The translations under genes and the position numbers were made by a program. This document shows, in pieces, positions 45,013 to 54,172 of a DNA stretch of 64,000 nt (position 1 is the stretch's first letter; the number at the start of each line of letters is the position of its first letter). Under the pieces are notes generated by a model. That model saw only the letters and a program-made list of their open reading frames with translations. It was not told the DNA's origin and ran no database searches. The stretch comes from Pedobacter cryophilus (GTDB lineage Bacteria > Bacteroidota > Bacteroidia > Sphingobacteriales > Sphingobacteriaceae): NCBI RefSeq assembly GCF_005116455.1, contig NZ_SWBP01000003.1, positions 248,012-312,011 of the forward strand. The letters run 5' to 3'.

Positions 45013-46848
45013 TTAAACTTCCTTCAAAACGTTATACAAACTGGTTCCGGCAGCTAATAATTCTTGGGTAATGGTTTTGGTATAGTCGGCAATTTCTGCT
45101 TTAAAATCTTTTACTGATGCGCCTGATCTAATTTCTTCTAATCTTTTTTCCCATTGACCGGTGAGTTCTGCCTGAGCTATTTTTTTATCTTTAACCACAT
45201 CATAAACTGCTAATCCTTTTTTAGAAGGCACTAAGTTTTTCTTTTCTCTGCCAATATATTCACGCTTTATGAGTGTTTCTATTATAGATGCTCTAGTGGC
45301 TGGTGTACCTAAACCACTTTCTTTCATGGCGTATCTAAGCTCTTCATCCTCAATATCTTTACCGCAAGTTTCTAAAGCTTTTAATAAAGTAGCTTCGGTG
45401 TATAAAGGTTTAGGTTTTGTTTGCTTTTCTAATATGGCTTTATTGGTGATATCTAAATTTTCGTCTTTAATAACTTTAGGAAGTGTAGCATTATCTTCAT
45501 CTTTCTTTTCATCATCATCGTCGTTAAAAACAGAACGCCAGCCAGCAGATTGAATTACGGTTCCGTTAGCTACAAAATCAGTTCCAGAGGTAATAATAAT
45601 TTTAGTGGTTTCTTTTAAACACTCTTTATGAAAAGCTTCCAACATTCGCCCAACTACCATGTCATAAACAGCTTGTTTATCTTCTGAAAGATAACCGGCG
45701 TTTTCTCCGGTAGGCAAAACAGCATGGTGATCGGTTACTTTTTTAGCATTTACACTACGTTTGTTGAGCTTTTGGGTAGTCAAAAAAGTAGCTTGTTTTC
45801 CAAATTGCGGATGATTGGTGAATTTGGCAATTAAATCAGGAACTGTTGCGAAAACATCATCACCTATAAAACGACTTCCGGTACGTGGATAAGAAACCAA
45901 TTTACTTTCGTACAAATTTTGCAAAATGCCTAAAGTTTGATCAGCAGTATAACCTTTTTTTCTATTGGCTTCTTGCTGTAAACTACTTAAATCATGCAAT
46001 AATGGAGGAGGTTCTTTTTTAGCTTTTGCCTCTACACTTTTGATATGTCCGCCTAAAGAATGGCCATTTGCTAAATCCAATACCTGATCTAAAATGGCTT
46101 GAGCAGCTTCTTTACTTTTAAAATTAACGGTAGAAATGGCTCTAAAAAGTTGTCCTTCTTTACTTAATTGAATAGCAACCTGGAAATAAATTTCGGGAAC
46201 AAAGTTTTTAGATTCTAAATATCGGCTGCAAATCATCGCTAAAGTTGGAGTTTGTACTCTACCTAAAGAAAGTACTGATTTGTTACCAGCAGAAATACTT
46301 AAGGCCTGGGTTGCATTCATCCCTACTAGCCAATCAGATTCTGAGCGGCAATGTGCCGAATTAAATAGCGTATCGTAATCTGTACCGGGTTTTAAATTTC
46401 TAAAACCTCCTTTAATGGCTTCATCTGTTTGTGATGAAATCCATAATCTTTTAAAAGGCTTTTTACACTTCAAATAATAATAAATGTATCTAAAAATGAG
46501 TTCACCTTCTCGCCCAGCATCAGTAGCAACAATAATCTCGGTACACTCATCAAACAGCATTTTTATCACATCCAGTTGCTTACGCACCGCCGGATCTTCT
46601 ACCATACCATCTTTTGTTTTTATTTTTCTTATCGCCAACTTAAACTTTTGTGGCAACATGGGTAAATTTTGCTGTTTCCAACCGTAAAAGCCATAATCTT
46701 GTGGAGGTGCCAATTGCAATAAATGCCCAAAAGCCCAGGTAAAAGAATAGCCTTTACCTTCTATATAACCAGCTTTTTTTTGGTTAGCACCAAATACTTT
46801 GGCTAATTCTCTTGCTACAGATGGTTTCTCGGCTATTACAATTTTCAT
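45013..46848 (-). CDS. topB: DNA topoisomerase III
   Basis: This type IA topoisomerase relaxes and decatenates DNA. From the ATG at 46848 the protein begins MKIVIAEKPSVARELAKVFG, the usual TOPRIM start; 30 more bases of open frame to 46878 encode an unlikely extension. The catalytic tyrosine is in SYPRTGSRFIG (about 320), and ATDAGREGELIFR is the TOPRIM acidic motif. At 611 residues it has no C-terminal zinc fingers. It is not linked to recQ here, although the two proteins cooperate in many organisms. Confidence 0.94.
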   Translation of the reverse strand: MKIVIAEKPSVARELAKVFGANQKKAGYIEGKGYSFTWAFGHLLQLAPPQDYGFYGWKQQNLPMLPQKFKLAIRKIKTKDGMVEDPAVRKQLDVIKMLFDECTEIIVATDAGREGELIFRYIYYYLKCKKPFKRLWISSQTDEAIKGGFRNLKPGTDYDTLFNSAHCRSESDWLVGMNATQALSISAGNKSVLSLGRVQTPTLAMICSRYLESKNFVPEIYFQVAIQLSKEGQLFRAISTVNFKSKEAAQAILDQVLDLANGHSLGGHIKSVEAKAKKEPPPLLHDLSSLQQEANRKKGYTADQTLGILQNLYESKLVSYPRTGSRFIGDDVFATVPDLIAKFTNHPQFGKQATFLTTQKLNKRSVNAKKVTDHHAVLPTGENAGYLSEDKQAVYDMVVGRMLEAFHKECLKETTKIIITSGTDFVANGTVIQSAGWRSVFNDDDDEKKDEDNATLPKVIKDENLDITNKAILEKQTKPKPLYTEATLLKALETCGKDIEDEELRYAMKESGLGTPATRASIIETLIKREYIGREKKNLVPSKKGLAVYDVVKDKKIAQAELTGQWEKRLEEIRSGASVKDFKAEIADYTKTITQELLAAGTSLYNVLKEV

Positions 46849-46994
46849 TGAGGAATATACATTTTCAGTTGGCTGCAAAGTAAATACTAAAGCTTCATAT
46901 TTGGTAAATACGTGGAAAGAAAAATATTAAATAAAATTAAAGCAAAAATATTCGGCTATTATCACAATTTTCGCAATTATTTAAACCTTCTCAA

Positions 46995-47987
46995 ATGAAT
47001 ATATTTCCAGTTTCTAGTTCAATTTTATCAAGTACTCATCTCATCCATTTATTAATTGAAAAATACGGAATGAGTGATAAAACAACATGTAAATTATTAA
47101 AAGCAGGAATTAACCACAGCTATTTGTTGACAGATGGTGAAGAAAAATTTGTGTTTAGAATTTATAGCTTAAACTGGCGAAGTGAAAAAGAAATTTTAGA
47201 AGAAATTCGTTTATTAAACGATCTAAAATCAAATCAAATTTCGGTTTCTTATCCCATAACTGATCAAAAACAAAACTATATCCAAGTTTTAAACGCCCCT
47301 GAGGGAAAAAGATTTGGAGTATTATTCTCTTTTGCCAAAGGAGAAAAGTTATTAAATTATTCTACTGAACTTCATTATAAAATGGGTACAATGATGGCGC
47401 AATTACATCAAAAAACACATAATTATAAATTAGAACGGGTTAATTACACTCCAAAAATACTACTGCAAGATTCCTTAAAACATTTAGCTGATTTTTTGCC
47501 TGCCCAATCATCAGAAATGGAATTTATGCTCACTACTCAAAAATATCTGTTAGATGAATTTAAAAAAGTAAATACCAACGAGATTAGGTTTGGTGCTGTT
47601 CATTTAGATATTTGGTTTGATAATTTTAATATTTCTAAAGATAATGAAGTCATTCTTTTTGATTTCGACTTTATTGGAAACGGCTGGTTATGTATGGATT
47701 TAGCTTATTATATTTTACAATTGCATAGTACAGAGCGGGATGAAAAAGAGTGTACATTAAAAGTAGCTAGTTTTTTAAGTGGTTATGAATCTGTAGTTAA
47801 AATTAGCGAAGAAGAAAAACGGATAATCCCAATGTTGGGTGTGAGTCTTTACTTTTTCTACTTAGGTATTCAGTGTGAGAGATTTGAAAACTGGTCTAAC
47901 ACTTTTTTAAATGAGATGTACCTTAAGCGATTTATTAATTTATTGGTAAAAAGGTATTTTGATTTAAATAAACTAGGTATCAATTAA
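46995..47987 (+). CDS. APH-family phosphotransferase
   Basis: The kinase-like fold has AVHLDIWFDNFNISKDNEVILFDFDFIGNGW with His203, Asp205, Asn210 and Asp223 in the catalytic and metal loops. It belongs to the aminoglycoside phosphotransferase/homoserine kinase type II/choline kinase superfamily, and the target small molecule is not evident. The exonuclease gene starts 33 bases after it, so they may be co-transcribed. Confidence 0.85.
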   Translation: MNIFPVSSSILSSTHLIHLLIEKYGMSDKTTCKLLKAGINHSYLLTDGEEKFVFRIYSLNWRSEKEILEEIRLLNDLKSNQISVSYPITDQKQNYIQVLNAPEGKRFGVLFSFAKGEKLLNYSTELHYKMGTMMAQLHQKTHNYKLERVNYTPKILLQDSLKHLADFLPAQSSEMEFMLTTQKYLLDEFKKVNTNEIRFGAVHLDIWFDNFNISKDNEVILFDFDFIGNGWLCMDLAYYILQLHSTERDEKECTLKVASFLSGYESVVKISEEEKRIIPMLGVSLYFFYLGIQCERFENWSNTFLNEMYLKRFINLLVKRYFDLNKLGIN

Positions 47988-48020
47988 ACATTATAAAAAG
48001 CATTTTTCTAATTTGGCAGT

Positions 48021-48728
48021 GTGAAAAACTATTTTTTGGTTTTAGATACAGAAACATCGGGCTTACCAAAAAAATGGGATGTACCTTATGATGTAAAAAA
48101 TAATTGGCCTCATGTTTTACAAATTGCCTGGATCATTTATAGCCAAGAAGGTAAGGAGCTAAAAAGAGAAAATCATTACCTTAAAAACACTGGTTTTAAA
48201 ATCAGTAAGGCTTCTGCAAAAATTCATAAAATTACTCCCGAATATTTACTACAGCGAGGAAAAGACCCAAAAAAAGTATTTATAAAGCTTTTAGCTGATT
48301 TAAAAAGATACGATCCTTTAGTTATTGGGCATTTTGTAGAACTTGATTTCCACATGGTAAAAGCCGAATTTTTTAGAGCCGGAATAGAAAACTCTTTTGA
48401 AGACTATCCCTTGTTTTGCACCATGAAAGCGAGTGTGCCTTACATTAAAAACCCAAGCTTTAAATATCTAAAACTGAACAGGTTTTACAAAACTTTATTT
48501 TACAAAAGTGCCTCAGGTAATTTACACAATGCTTTGTCTGATGCAGAACTTACTTCAGAAATTTTCTTTCATCTGCTAAATAATGGCCAAATTAATGATG
48601 AGGTAATTATTAAACAGCAAGAAATTTCAAATACCAATAATTTAAAAGGGAAATTAATTTACAGATGGCTTTTTCCACTGTTGTTTTCCATCTTAATTGC
48701 ACTTGTAATTTGGTTATGTTATGAATAA
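48021..48728 (+). CDS. DEDDh 3'-5' exonuclease with C-terminal membrane anchor
   Basis: FLVLDTETSG gives the first acidic pair Asp9 and Glu11; IGHFVELDFHM gives Asp109; HNALSDAELT gives His169 and Asp174, so all five DEDDh residues are present. Residues 216-232 (WLFPLLFSILIALVIWL) are a single hydrophobic tail that should anchor the domain to a membrane, which is unusual for a DnaQ-type nuclease. The start is GTG. Its last 8 bases overlap the start of the cNMP/CBS/DUF294 gene, so both are coupled. The substrate (DNA or RNA) is not known. Confidence 0.86.
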   Translation: MKNYFLVLDTETSGLPKKWDVPYDVKNNWPHVLQIAWIIYSQEGKELKRENHYLKNTGFKISKASAKIHKITPEYLLQRGKDPKKVFIKLLADLKRYDPLVIGHFVELDFHMVKAEFFRAGIENSFEDYPLFCTMKASVPYIKNPSFKYLKLNRFYKTLFYKSASGNLHNALSDAELTSEIFFHLLNNGQINDEVIIKQQEISNTNNLKGKLIYRWLFPLLFSILIALVIWLCYE

Positions 48729-50625
48729 TAAGATAAAATTTTTAAAAGCAATAGCACCTTTTAACTTATTACCCGATGAGATTTTAATTGGTATTGCTGA
48801 TGTATTACAAGAAATTCACTACCCAAAAGATGCTTTAATTTACAAGCAAGAACTCACCAAATTAAAAGGAGTTGATATTATTATTGATGGCGAGTATGAA
48901 ACTTTCTTTTATGATAGCCAAAAGAATAAGCGGGTATTAGAAAAACACCACAGCGGGCATTGTTTTGGCGGCATTTCTGTTTTATTAAACAGAAAAAGAT
49001 CTCTAAAAACGGTAATTGTAAAAAAAGGAACCAAAGTTTATTTTTTGCCCCGTAAAGATTTTAGAAATTTATGTTTAGCGTACGAAGACTTTTTCCAATA
49101 CTTCACCAGCAGTTTTGGTGTAAAAATGCTAGATGAGGAATTTGCTCATTTTTACAAAAAACCAGCTTCTTTTGAAGAAAGTTATATTGCTTCTGAACAG
49201 TTGTATTCTCGTAAAATTGAAGGCATTACTTATCGTGATATTGTGAGCTGTTATTTGCTTACGCCGATTTTTGAAGCCGCAAAATTAATGTCGCAACAAA
49301 AAGTAAGTTGCCTTTTTATTAGAAATGACGATGATAAAATTATTGGTTTTGTAACCGATATAACTTTAAGAGACCGCGTAATTGCCAATCAACTGCAAAC
49401 TAATTTGCCCATTAATGAAGTAATGGATAAAAACATCGTTGCTATTGCTAAAGATGCTTATGTGTACGAAGCTATTTTAATGATGTTTAGAACCAAAACC
49501 CGCTACCTTTTGGTAGAAGACCAAGGGAATTATTTAGGTTTTTTAAGCAGAAACAGATTGCTGAGTGAGCAAGCACAATCTCCATTGGTATTTATACAAT
49601 CTGTAAAACTGGCTGTTTCTATAAAAGACTTAAAATCTAAATGGCTAAAAGTGCCAGATATAGTTTCACAATTATTAGGAAGAGGCGTACATGCCGAAAT
49701 TGTAAATCAAGTAATTACCACCATTGCCGATACCATTACCCAAAAAGTAATTGAAAAAGTGATAAACGAAATTGGACCTGCTCCTGCTCAGTTTGTTTTT
49801 ATTGTTTTAGGTAGCGAAGGTAGAAAAGAACAAACCTTAAAAACCGATCAGGATAACGCAATTATTTACGAAGACAAGGCAAATGAACAAAGAGAATTAG
49901 TAAGAGCTTATTTTTTAGAGTTTGCAACAAAAGTGTCTGATTATTTAAATGAGATTGGTTTTGTGTATTGCTCTGGTGATTTTATGGCTTCTAACCCAAA
50001 ATGGACGCATTCTCTATCTCATTGGAAACGAAATTATAAAAGCTGGATAGATGATGCCTTACCAGAAACAGCCATTAAGTTTTCTACTTTTTTTGATTGT
50101 AGAGCCGTTTACGGCGATTTAACAATTATGGATGAATTAAGGGAATTTGTGAATAAAGAATTACAAAACCCCATGGAAAAGTTTTTTGTTTATTTAACTA
50201 AAAACGCTTTACAATACGAGCCTCCACTTACTTTTTTTAAAAATATTAGAACACAAACTATAGAAAGTAAAGAGGTTTTTGACATTAAAAAAGCAATGAC
50301 TCCAATTGTAGATTTGGTACGGGTTTATGCTTTAGAGAACAGAATATTCCAAAAAGAAAATACAGGCGAAAGATTAAAAGCCTTAAAAGAACTCGGTATT
50401 TTTACCGAAATTCAGTTTAATGAATTAATGCAATCTTATTATTACTTAATGGGTTTAAGATTGAGAAAACAAGCCCAACAAATTATTAGCGATAAAAGTG
50501 AACCCGGTAATTTTATAGAACTTGAATCTTTAACCAAAATAGAACAAGTTACCCTCAAAGAAATCTTTAAAACTATACAAAATTTTCAGGCTGGGATAAG
50601 AATGAAGTTCACCAATAGCTTGTAA
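48721..50625 (+). CDS. cNMP-binding/CBS/DUF294 nucleotidyltransferase-like protein
   Basis: Domains in order: a cyclic-nucleotide-binding-like region (about 15-135), two CBS repeats (about 170-285), a DUF294 nucleotidyltransferase fold with IVLGSEGRKEQTLKTDQDNA (Gly-Ser at 364-365, DQD at 376-378) and a helical C-terminal domain. The order is that of proteins in which the NTase resembles GlnD uridylyltransferases. It may respond to a nucleotide, but the ligand and target are unknown. It overlaps the membrane-anchored exonuclease gene by 8 bases, a pairing that I recall from other bacteria. Confidence 0.88.
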   Translation: MNNKIKFLKAIAPFNLLPDEILIGIADVLQEIHYPKDALIYKQELTKLKGVDIIIDGEYETFFYDSQKNKRVLEKHHSGHCFGGISVLLNRKRSLKTVIVKKGTKVYFLPRKDFRNLCLAYEDFFQYFTSSFGVKMLDEEFAHFYKKPASFEESYIASEQLYSRKIEGITYRDIVSCYLLTPIFEAAKLMSQQKVSCLFIRNDDDKIIGFVTDITLRDRVIANQLQTNLPINEVMDKNIVAIAKDAYVYEAILMMFRTKTRYLLVEDQGNYLGFLSRNRLLSEQAQSPLVFIQSVKLAVSIKDLKSKWLKVPDIVSQLLGRGVHAEIVNQVITTIADTITQKVIEKVINEIGPAPAQFVFIVLGSEGRKEQTLKTDQDNAIIYEDKANEQRELVRAYFLEFATKVSDYLNEIGFVYCSGDFMASNPKWTHSLSHWKRNYKSWIDDALPETAIKFSTFFDCRAVYGDLTIMDELREFVNKELQNPMEKFFVYLTKNALQYEPPLTFFKNIRTQTIESKEVFDIKKAMTPIVDLVRVYALENRIFQKENTGERLKALKELGIFTEIQFNELMQSYYYLMGLRLRKQAQQIISDKSEPGNFIELESLTKIEQVTLKEIFKTIQNFQAGIRMKFTNSL

Positions 50626-50875
50626 ATGAAATAAAGCAAGGCTTTTCTTCTTGTTTTTCTAAGTTTTTATTTTTTATCACAAACAATAATTTTAACCTTT
50701 AAAAGCTAGGTAACGAACATTAAATAATTATTAATCTTCAAAGGCGATTAAGATTCTTGAAAAAAGGACACTTTTAGCCCTAAAAAAAGTCCCAATAAAC
50801 TTAATGCCATCATTTTTGGCACATATTTTAATACAATAGGTATTCATAATGTTCATTTCTTTACCGAATTAAAAT

Positions 50876-53143
50876 ATGAAATTAGGATACATTTCTACCT
50901 CCATGCCAAGATCTTGTGGATTGGCAACATTCAACGAAAACTTAAAACTAGCTATTGAAAAAAATTGGGATATTGACGCTGAAAGAAGCCTTGTTATTGC
51001 CATTAATGATTCGGAACAATTAGATCAATACACTTATTCAAAGGAAGTTAAGTTTATCATCAGACAACAAAATCAAAAAGATTATATAAGGGCGGCTAAA
51101 TTTATCAACTCAAGCAAATTAGATGCTTGTATTATGCAGCATGAGTTTGGCATTTACGGTGGTGATAGCGGAACTTATATTCTTCCTTTAATTTATAGCA
51201 TCAATAAACCATTAATTACCATTTTACATACAGTTTTAAAAGAACCTAATTATTTACAAAGATTAATTATCAAAGAAATTGCCCGCCAATCGGCTAAAAT
51301 TGTGGTAATGGCTCATAAAGCAGTAGAATTTTTAGTAGATATTTATGGAATCTCTCCTGATAAAATAGCTTTAATAGAACATGGAGTTCCAGATTATGAA
51401 GCAAAAGCAGAAAATCCTGTTAAAGAATTAGATAGCTTTAAAAACAAAAAAGTTCTACTAACATTTGGTTTAATTTCTAAAAATAAAGGTTTAGAAACCG
51501 TCATTAAAGCTTTGCCAGATATTGTTAAAAATCATCCAGATGTGATTTATACCATTATTGGAAGCACACATCCTCATGTAAAAAAAACACAAGGAGAAGA
51601 ATATCGCGAAAGCTTAAAATTATTAGCTAAAAACTTAGGAATGAGTAAGCATGTTAATTTCATCAACAGCTTTGTCCCCGAAGATGAGTTAGGAGATTAC
51701 TTAACCGCTGCCGAAATATACATTACGCCTTATTTAAACGAAGCCCAAATTACAAGTGGAACATTATCTTACGCTATTGGTGCTGGGGCAGCCGTTGTTT
51801 CTACTCCTTATTGGCATGCACAAGAATTATTAGCTCAAAATAGAGGCAAATTATTTGATTTTAGTAATCATCAGCAACTTTCAGATATTGTAAATCAGCT
51901 TTTAGGAAATGAGAACGAACTTAAACAAATGAAAGCTAATGCTTATGAGTATGGCTTAAATTTAAGGTATCCTAAAATTGGAAAATTATATGCCAATTTA
52001 CTCACAGAAATTATTTCGGAAAGTAAAAGCAAACCCGTTTCTAACGAATTTTCTATTGATACAGAAATATTGCCCACCTTCACTCTTGAGCATGTTAAAC
52101 GCTTAACAGATGATACCGGAATTATACAACACGCCAGATTTGGGATTCCTAATTTAAAAGAAGGTTATTGTATGGATGATAATGCCAGAGCTTTAATAAT
52201 GGCTTTAATGGCTTATGATCAATATAAAAGTGAAGATGCTTTACGCTTATTGCCTATTTATTTAAGCTTTATCCAATACATGCAATGTGAAGATGGTGAT
52301 TTCAGAAACTTTTTAAGCTTTAAAAGAGAATATTTAGATGAGAATGGCACTGATGATTCTTTTGGCCGAACATTATGGGCTTTAGGTTTTATGATAAATA
52401 ATGGGCCTAATAATTCTTATAAAGAATTTGCTAAAGATTTATTTCTTAACTCTATACCTCATCTTGATAAATTGACTCATTTAAGAGGTTTTGCCAATTC
52501 GGCAATTGGACTTTGCTATTATTTAAAATCATATCCTGATGAAAATTTAGAAGCCAAATTGGTATCGCTTTGCGATAAATTAATTGATGCTTACCAAAAA
52601 AACAAATCAGAAGATTGGTATTGGTTTGAAGAGAAGTTAACTTATGATAATGCTATTATTCCGATGGCTTTGTTAAAAGCTTATGAAATTACAGAAAACT
52701 ACATTTATAAAGAAATAGGCTTAGAAGCATTAGAGTTTTTAGATCAGGAAACTTTAGATAAAGGCTATTACAACCCAATTGGTAACGAAGGTTGGTTTTT
52801 TAAAGGAAAAGAAAAATCTCTATATGACCAACAAGCTATAGAAACCATGGCTGCTGTAATGCTATATTTTCAGGCTTATACAGCTACGCTTGACACCAAG
52901 TTTATCAAAAAAATGTTTCAAACTTATTTATGGTTTTTGGGAGAAAACTCTTTACGTATTCCACTTTATGACCACGAAACTAATGGCTGTGGAGACGGCT
53001 TAACACCTGTAGGATTAAATAGAAATCAAGGTGCCGAAAGTACCTTGGCGTTTTTTATTTCTCATTTAACGGTATTAAAAGCTTTTGAAAAAGAATACGA
53101 GTTTTCTAATGTGAAAGAAGATATAAACGTTTACGATAAATGA
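50876..53143 (+). CDS. GT4 glycosyltransferase fused to an alpha-toroid-like C-terminal domain
   Basis: Residues 1-380 are a GT-B glycosyltransferase of family 4 (MKLGYISTSMPRSCGLATFN, LLTFGLISKNKGLETVI, EAQITSGTLSYAIGAG). The usual second glutamate of the EX7E motif is Leu297. Residues about 400-755 are a helical domain like six-hairpin glycosidases, with GYCMDDNARAL, ENGTDDSFGRTLWALGF, NQGAESTLAF. Donor and acceptor are unknown. It overlaps the next GT4 gene by four bases, so they are one unit; a convergent GH130 follows. A 250-base gap precedes it, without a clear promoter. Confidence 0.86.
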   Translation: MKLGYISTSMPRSCGLATFNENLKLAIEKNWDIDAERSLVIAINDSEQLDQYTYSKEVKFIIRQQNQKDYIRAAKFINSSKLDACIMQHEFGIYGGDSGTYILPLIYSINKPLITILHTVLKEPNYLQRLIIKEIARQSAKIVVMAHKAVEFLVDIYGISPDKIALIEHGVPDYEAKAENPVKELDSFKNKKVLLTFGLISKNKGLETVIKALPDIVKNHPDVIYTIIGSTHPHVKKTQGEEYRESLKLLAKNLGMSKHVNFINSFVPEDELGDYLTAAEIYITPYLNEAQITSGTLSYAIGAGAAVVSTPYWHAQELLAQNRGKLFDFSNHQQLSDIVNQLLGNENELKQMKANAYEYGLNLRYPKIGKLYANLLTEIISESKSKPVSNEFSIDTEILPTFTLEHVKRLTDDTGIIQHARFGIPNLKEGYCMDDNARALIMALMAYDQYKSEDALRLLPIYLSFIQYMQCEDGDFRNFLSFKREYLDENGTDDSFGRTLWALGFMINNGPNNSYKEFAKDLFLNSIPHLDKLTHLRGFANSAIGLCYYLKSYPDENLEAKLVSLCDKLIDAYQKNKSEDWYWFEEKLTYDNAIIPMALLKAYEITENYIYKEIGLEALEFLDQETLDKGYYNPIGNEGWFFKGKEKSLYDQQAIETMAAVMLYFQAYTATLDTKFIKKMFQTYLWFLGENSLRIPLYDHETNGCGDGLTPVGLNRNQGAESTLAFFISHLTVLKAFEKEYEFSNVKEDINVYDK

Positions 53144-54150
53144 AGGCAGCAATATTAGCCCCAGTGGCCTGGCGTACTCCTCCTGTACATTATGGCCCTT
53201 GGGAACAAATGGCTTCTAATCTCACAGAAAACCTGGTTAAACAAGGAATAGACGTTACTTTATTTGCTTCCGCAGATGCTATAACTACAGCAAAATTAAA
53301 TGCGGTAGTAAAGTTGGGGTATGAAACAGATAAAAATCAGGATGCTAAAGTTTTAGAATGCTTACATATTAGCAATTTAATGGAAAATGCTAATGAGTTT
53401 GATATTATTCATAACCATTTTGATTTTTTACCACTCTCCTATTCTAAGTTGATTAAACCGCCAATGATTACTACTATTCATGGCTTTTCATCAGAAAAAA
53501 TATTAGCTGTTTACCAAAAATATAATGCTCATTCAAATTATGTTTCTATTAGTGACGCCAACAGACATGCATCTTTAAACTATTTAGCTACCGTTTTTAA
53601 CGGACTAAATTTAAATGAATTTGAGTTTAATGAAATTCCTGAAGATTACCTTTTGTTTTTTGGTAGGATACATCCTGACAAAGGAACAGCGGAAGCCATA
53701 GAAATTGCTCAAAGAGCAAATAAAAAACTCATTATAGCTGGAATAATTCAAGATAAAAGCTATTTTGATGAATGTGTAAAACCACATTTAAATGATAAAA
53801 TTACGTTTATTGAAGCTGCCGGCCCTACCTTAAGAAACCAACTTATGGGAAAAGCATTGGCGTTACTACATCCCATAAATTTTGAAGAACCTTTTGGCTT
53901 AAGTGTGGTAGAAAGTATGTTGTGTGGCACTCCAGTAATTGCTTTTAACAAAGGTTCTATGCCCGAATTAATTAAGAATAATGAAAATGGTTTTTTAGTT
54001 GCCAATGTTAACGAAGCCTTAGAAGCTATTCAAGATATTCAAAAAATAGATAGACAAACATGTTGTGATTTAGCAAATCATAAATTTTCGGCAAAAAAAA
54101 TGACCGATAAATACATCATGCTTTATTACAAAATATTAAGCAAAAACTAA
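53140..54150 (+). CDS. GT4 glycosyltransferase
   Basis: A single-domain GT-B family 4 enzyme of 336 residues: APVAWRTPPVHYGPWEQMASNL, FFGRIHPDKGTAEAIEIA and the EX7E motif EPFGLSVVE at about 248-256. The predicted product is cytosolic. Its start overlaps the stop of the upstream fused GT4 by four bases (ATGA), so the two are translationally coupled. A shared bidirectional terminator separates it from the convergent GH130 gene. The sugar transferred is unknown; mannose is possible from the GH130 neighbour. Confidence 0.9.
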   Translation: MKAAILAPVAWRTPPVHYGPWEQMASNLTENLVKQGIDVTLFASADAITTAKLNAVVKLGYETDKNQDAKVLECLHISNLMENANEFDIIHNHFDFLPLSYSKLIKPPMITTIHGFSSEKILAVYQKYNAHSNYVSISDANRHASLNYLATVFNGLNLNEFEFNEIPEDYLLFFGRIHPDKGTAEAIEIAQRANKKLIIAGIIQDKSYFDECVKPHLNDKITFIEAAGPTLRNQLMGKALALLHPINFEEPFGLSVVESMLCGTPVIAFNKGSMPELIKNNENGFLVANVNEALEAIQDIQKIDRQTCCDLANHKFSAKKMTDKYIMLYYKILSKN

Positions 54151-54172
54151 TTGAATATCTTTCAATTAGTTT
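54144..54172. terminator. Bidirectional terminator between GT4 and GH130
   Basis: AAACTAATTGAA (54144-54155) and its complement (54161-54172) form a perfect 12-bp stem with a 5-base loop, overlapping the GT4 stop codon and touching the GH130 stop codon. Confidence 0.8.

Noticed and set aside
46849-46878. Ten-residue N-terminal extension of topB
   Set aside because: The TOPRIM domain starts exactly at the internal ATG (MKIVIAEKPS), and the extra residues are not family-like.
50817-50832. TGGCAC followed by a T-rich stretch upstream of the GT4 fusion gene, like a sigma-54 -24 element
   Set aside because: At the required 10-base spacing the GC of the -12 element is AA, so the match fails.
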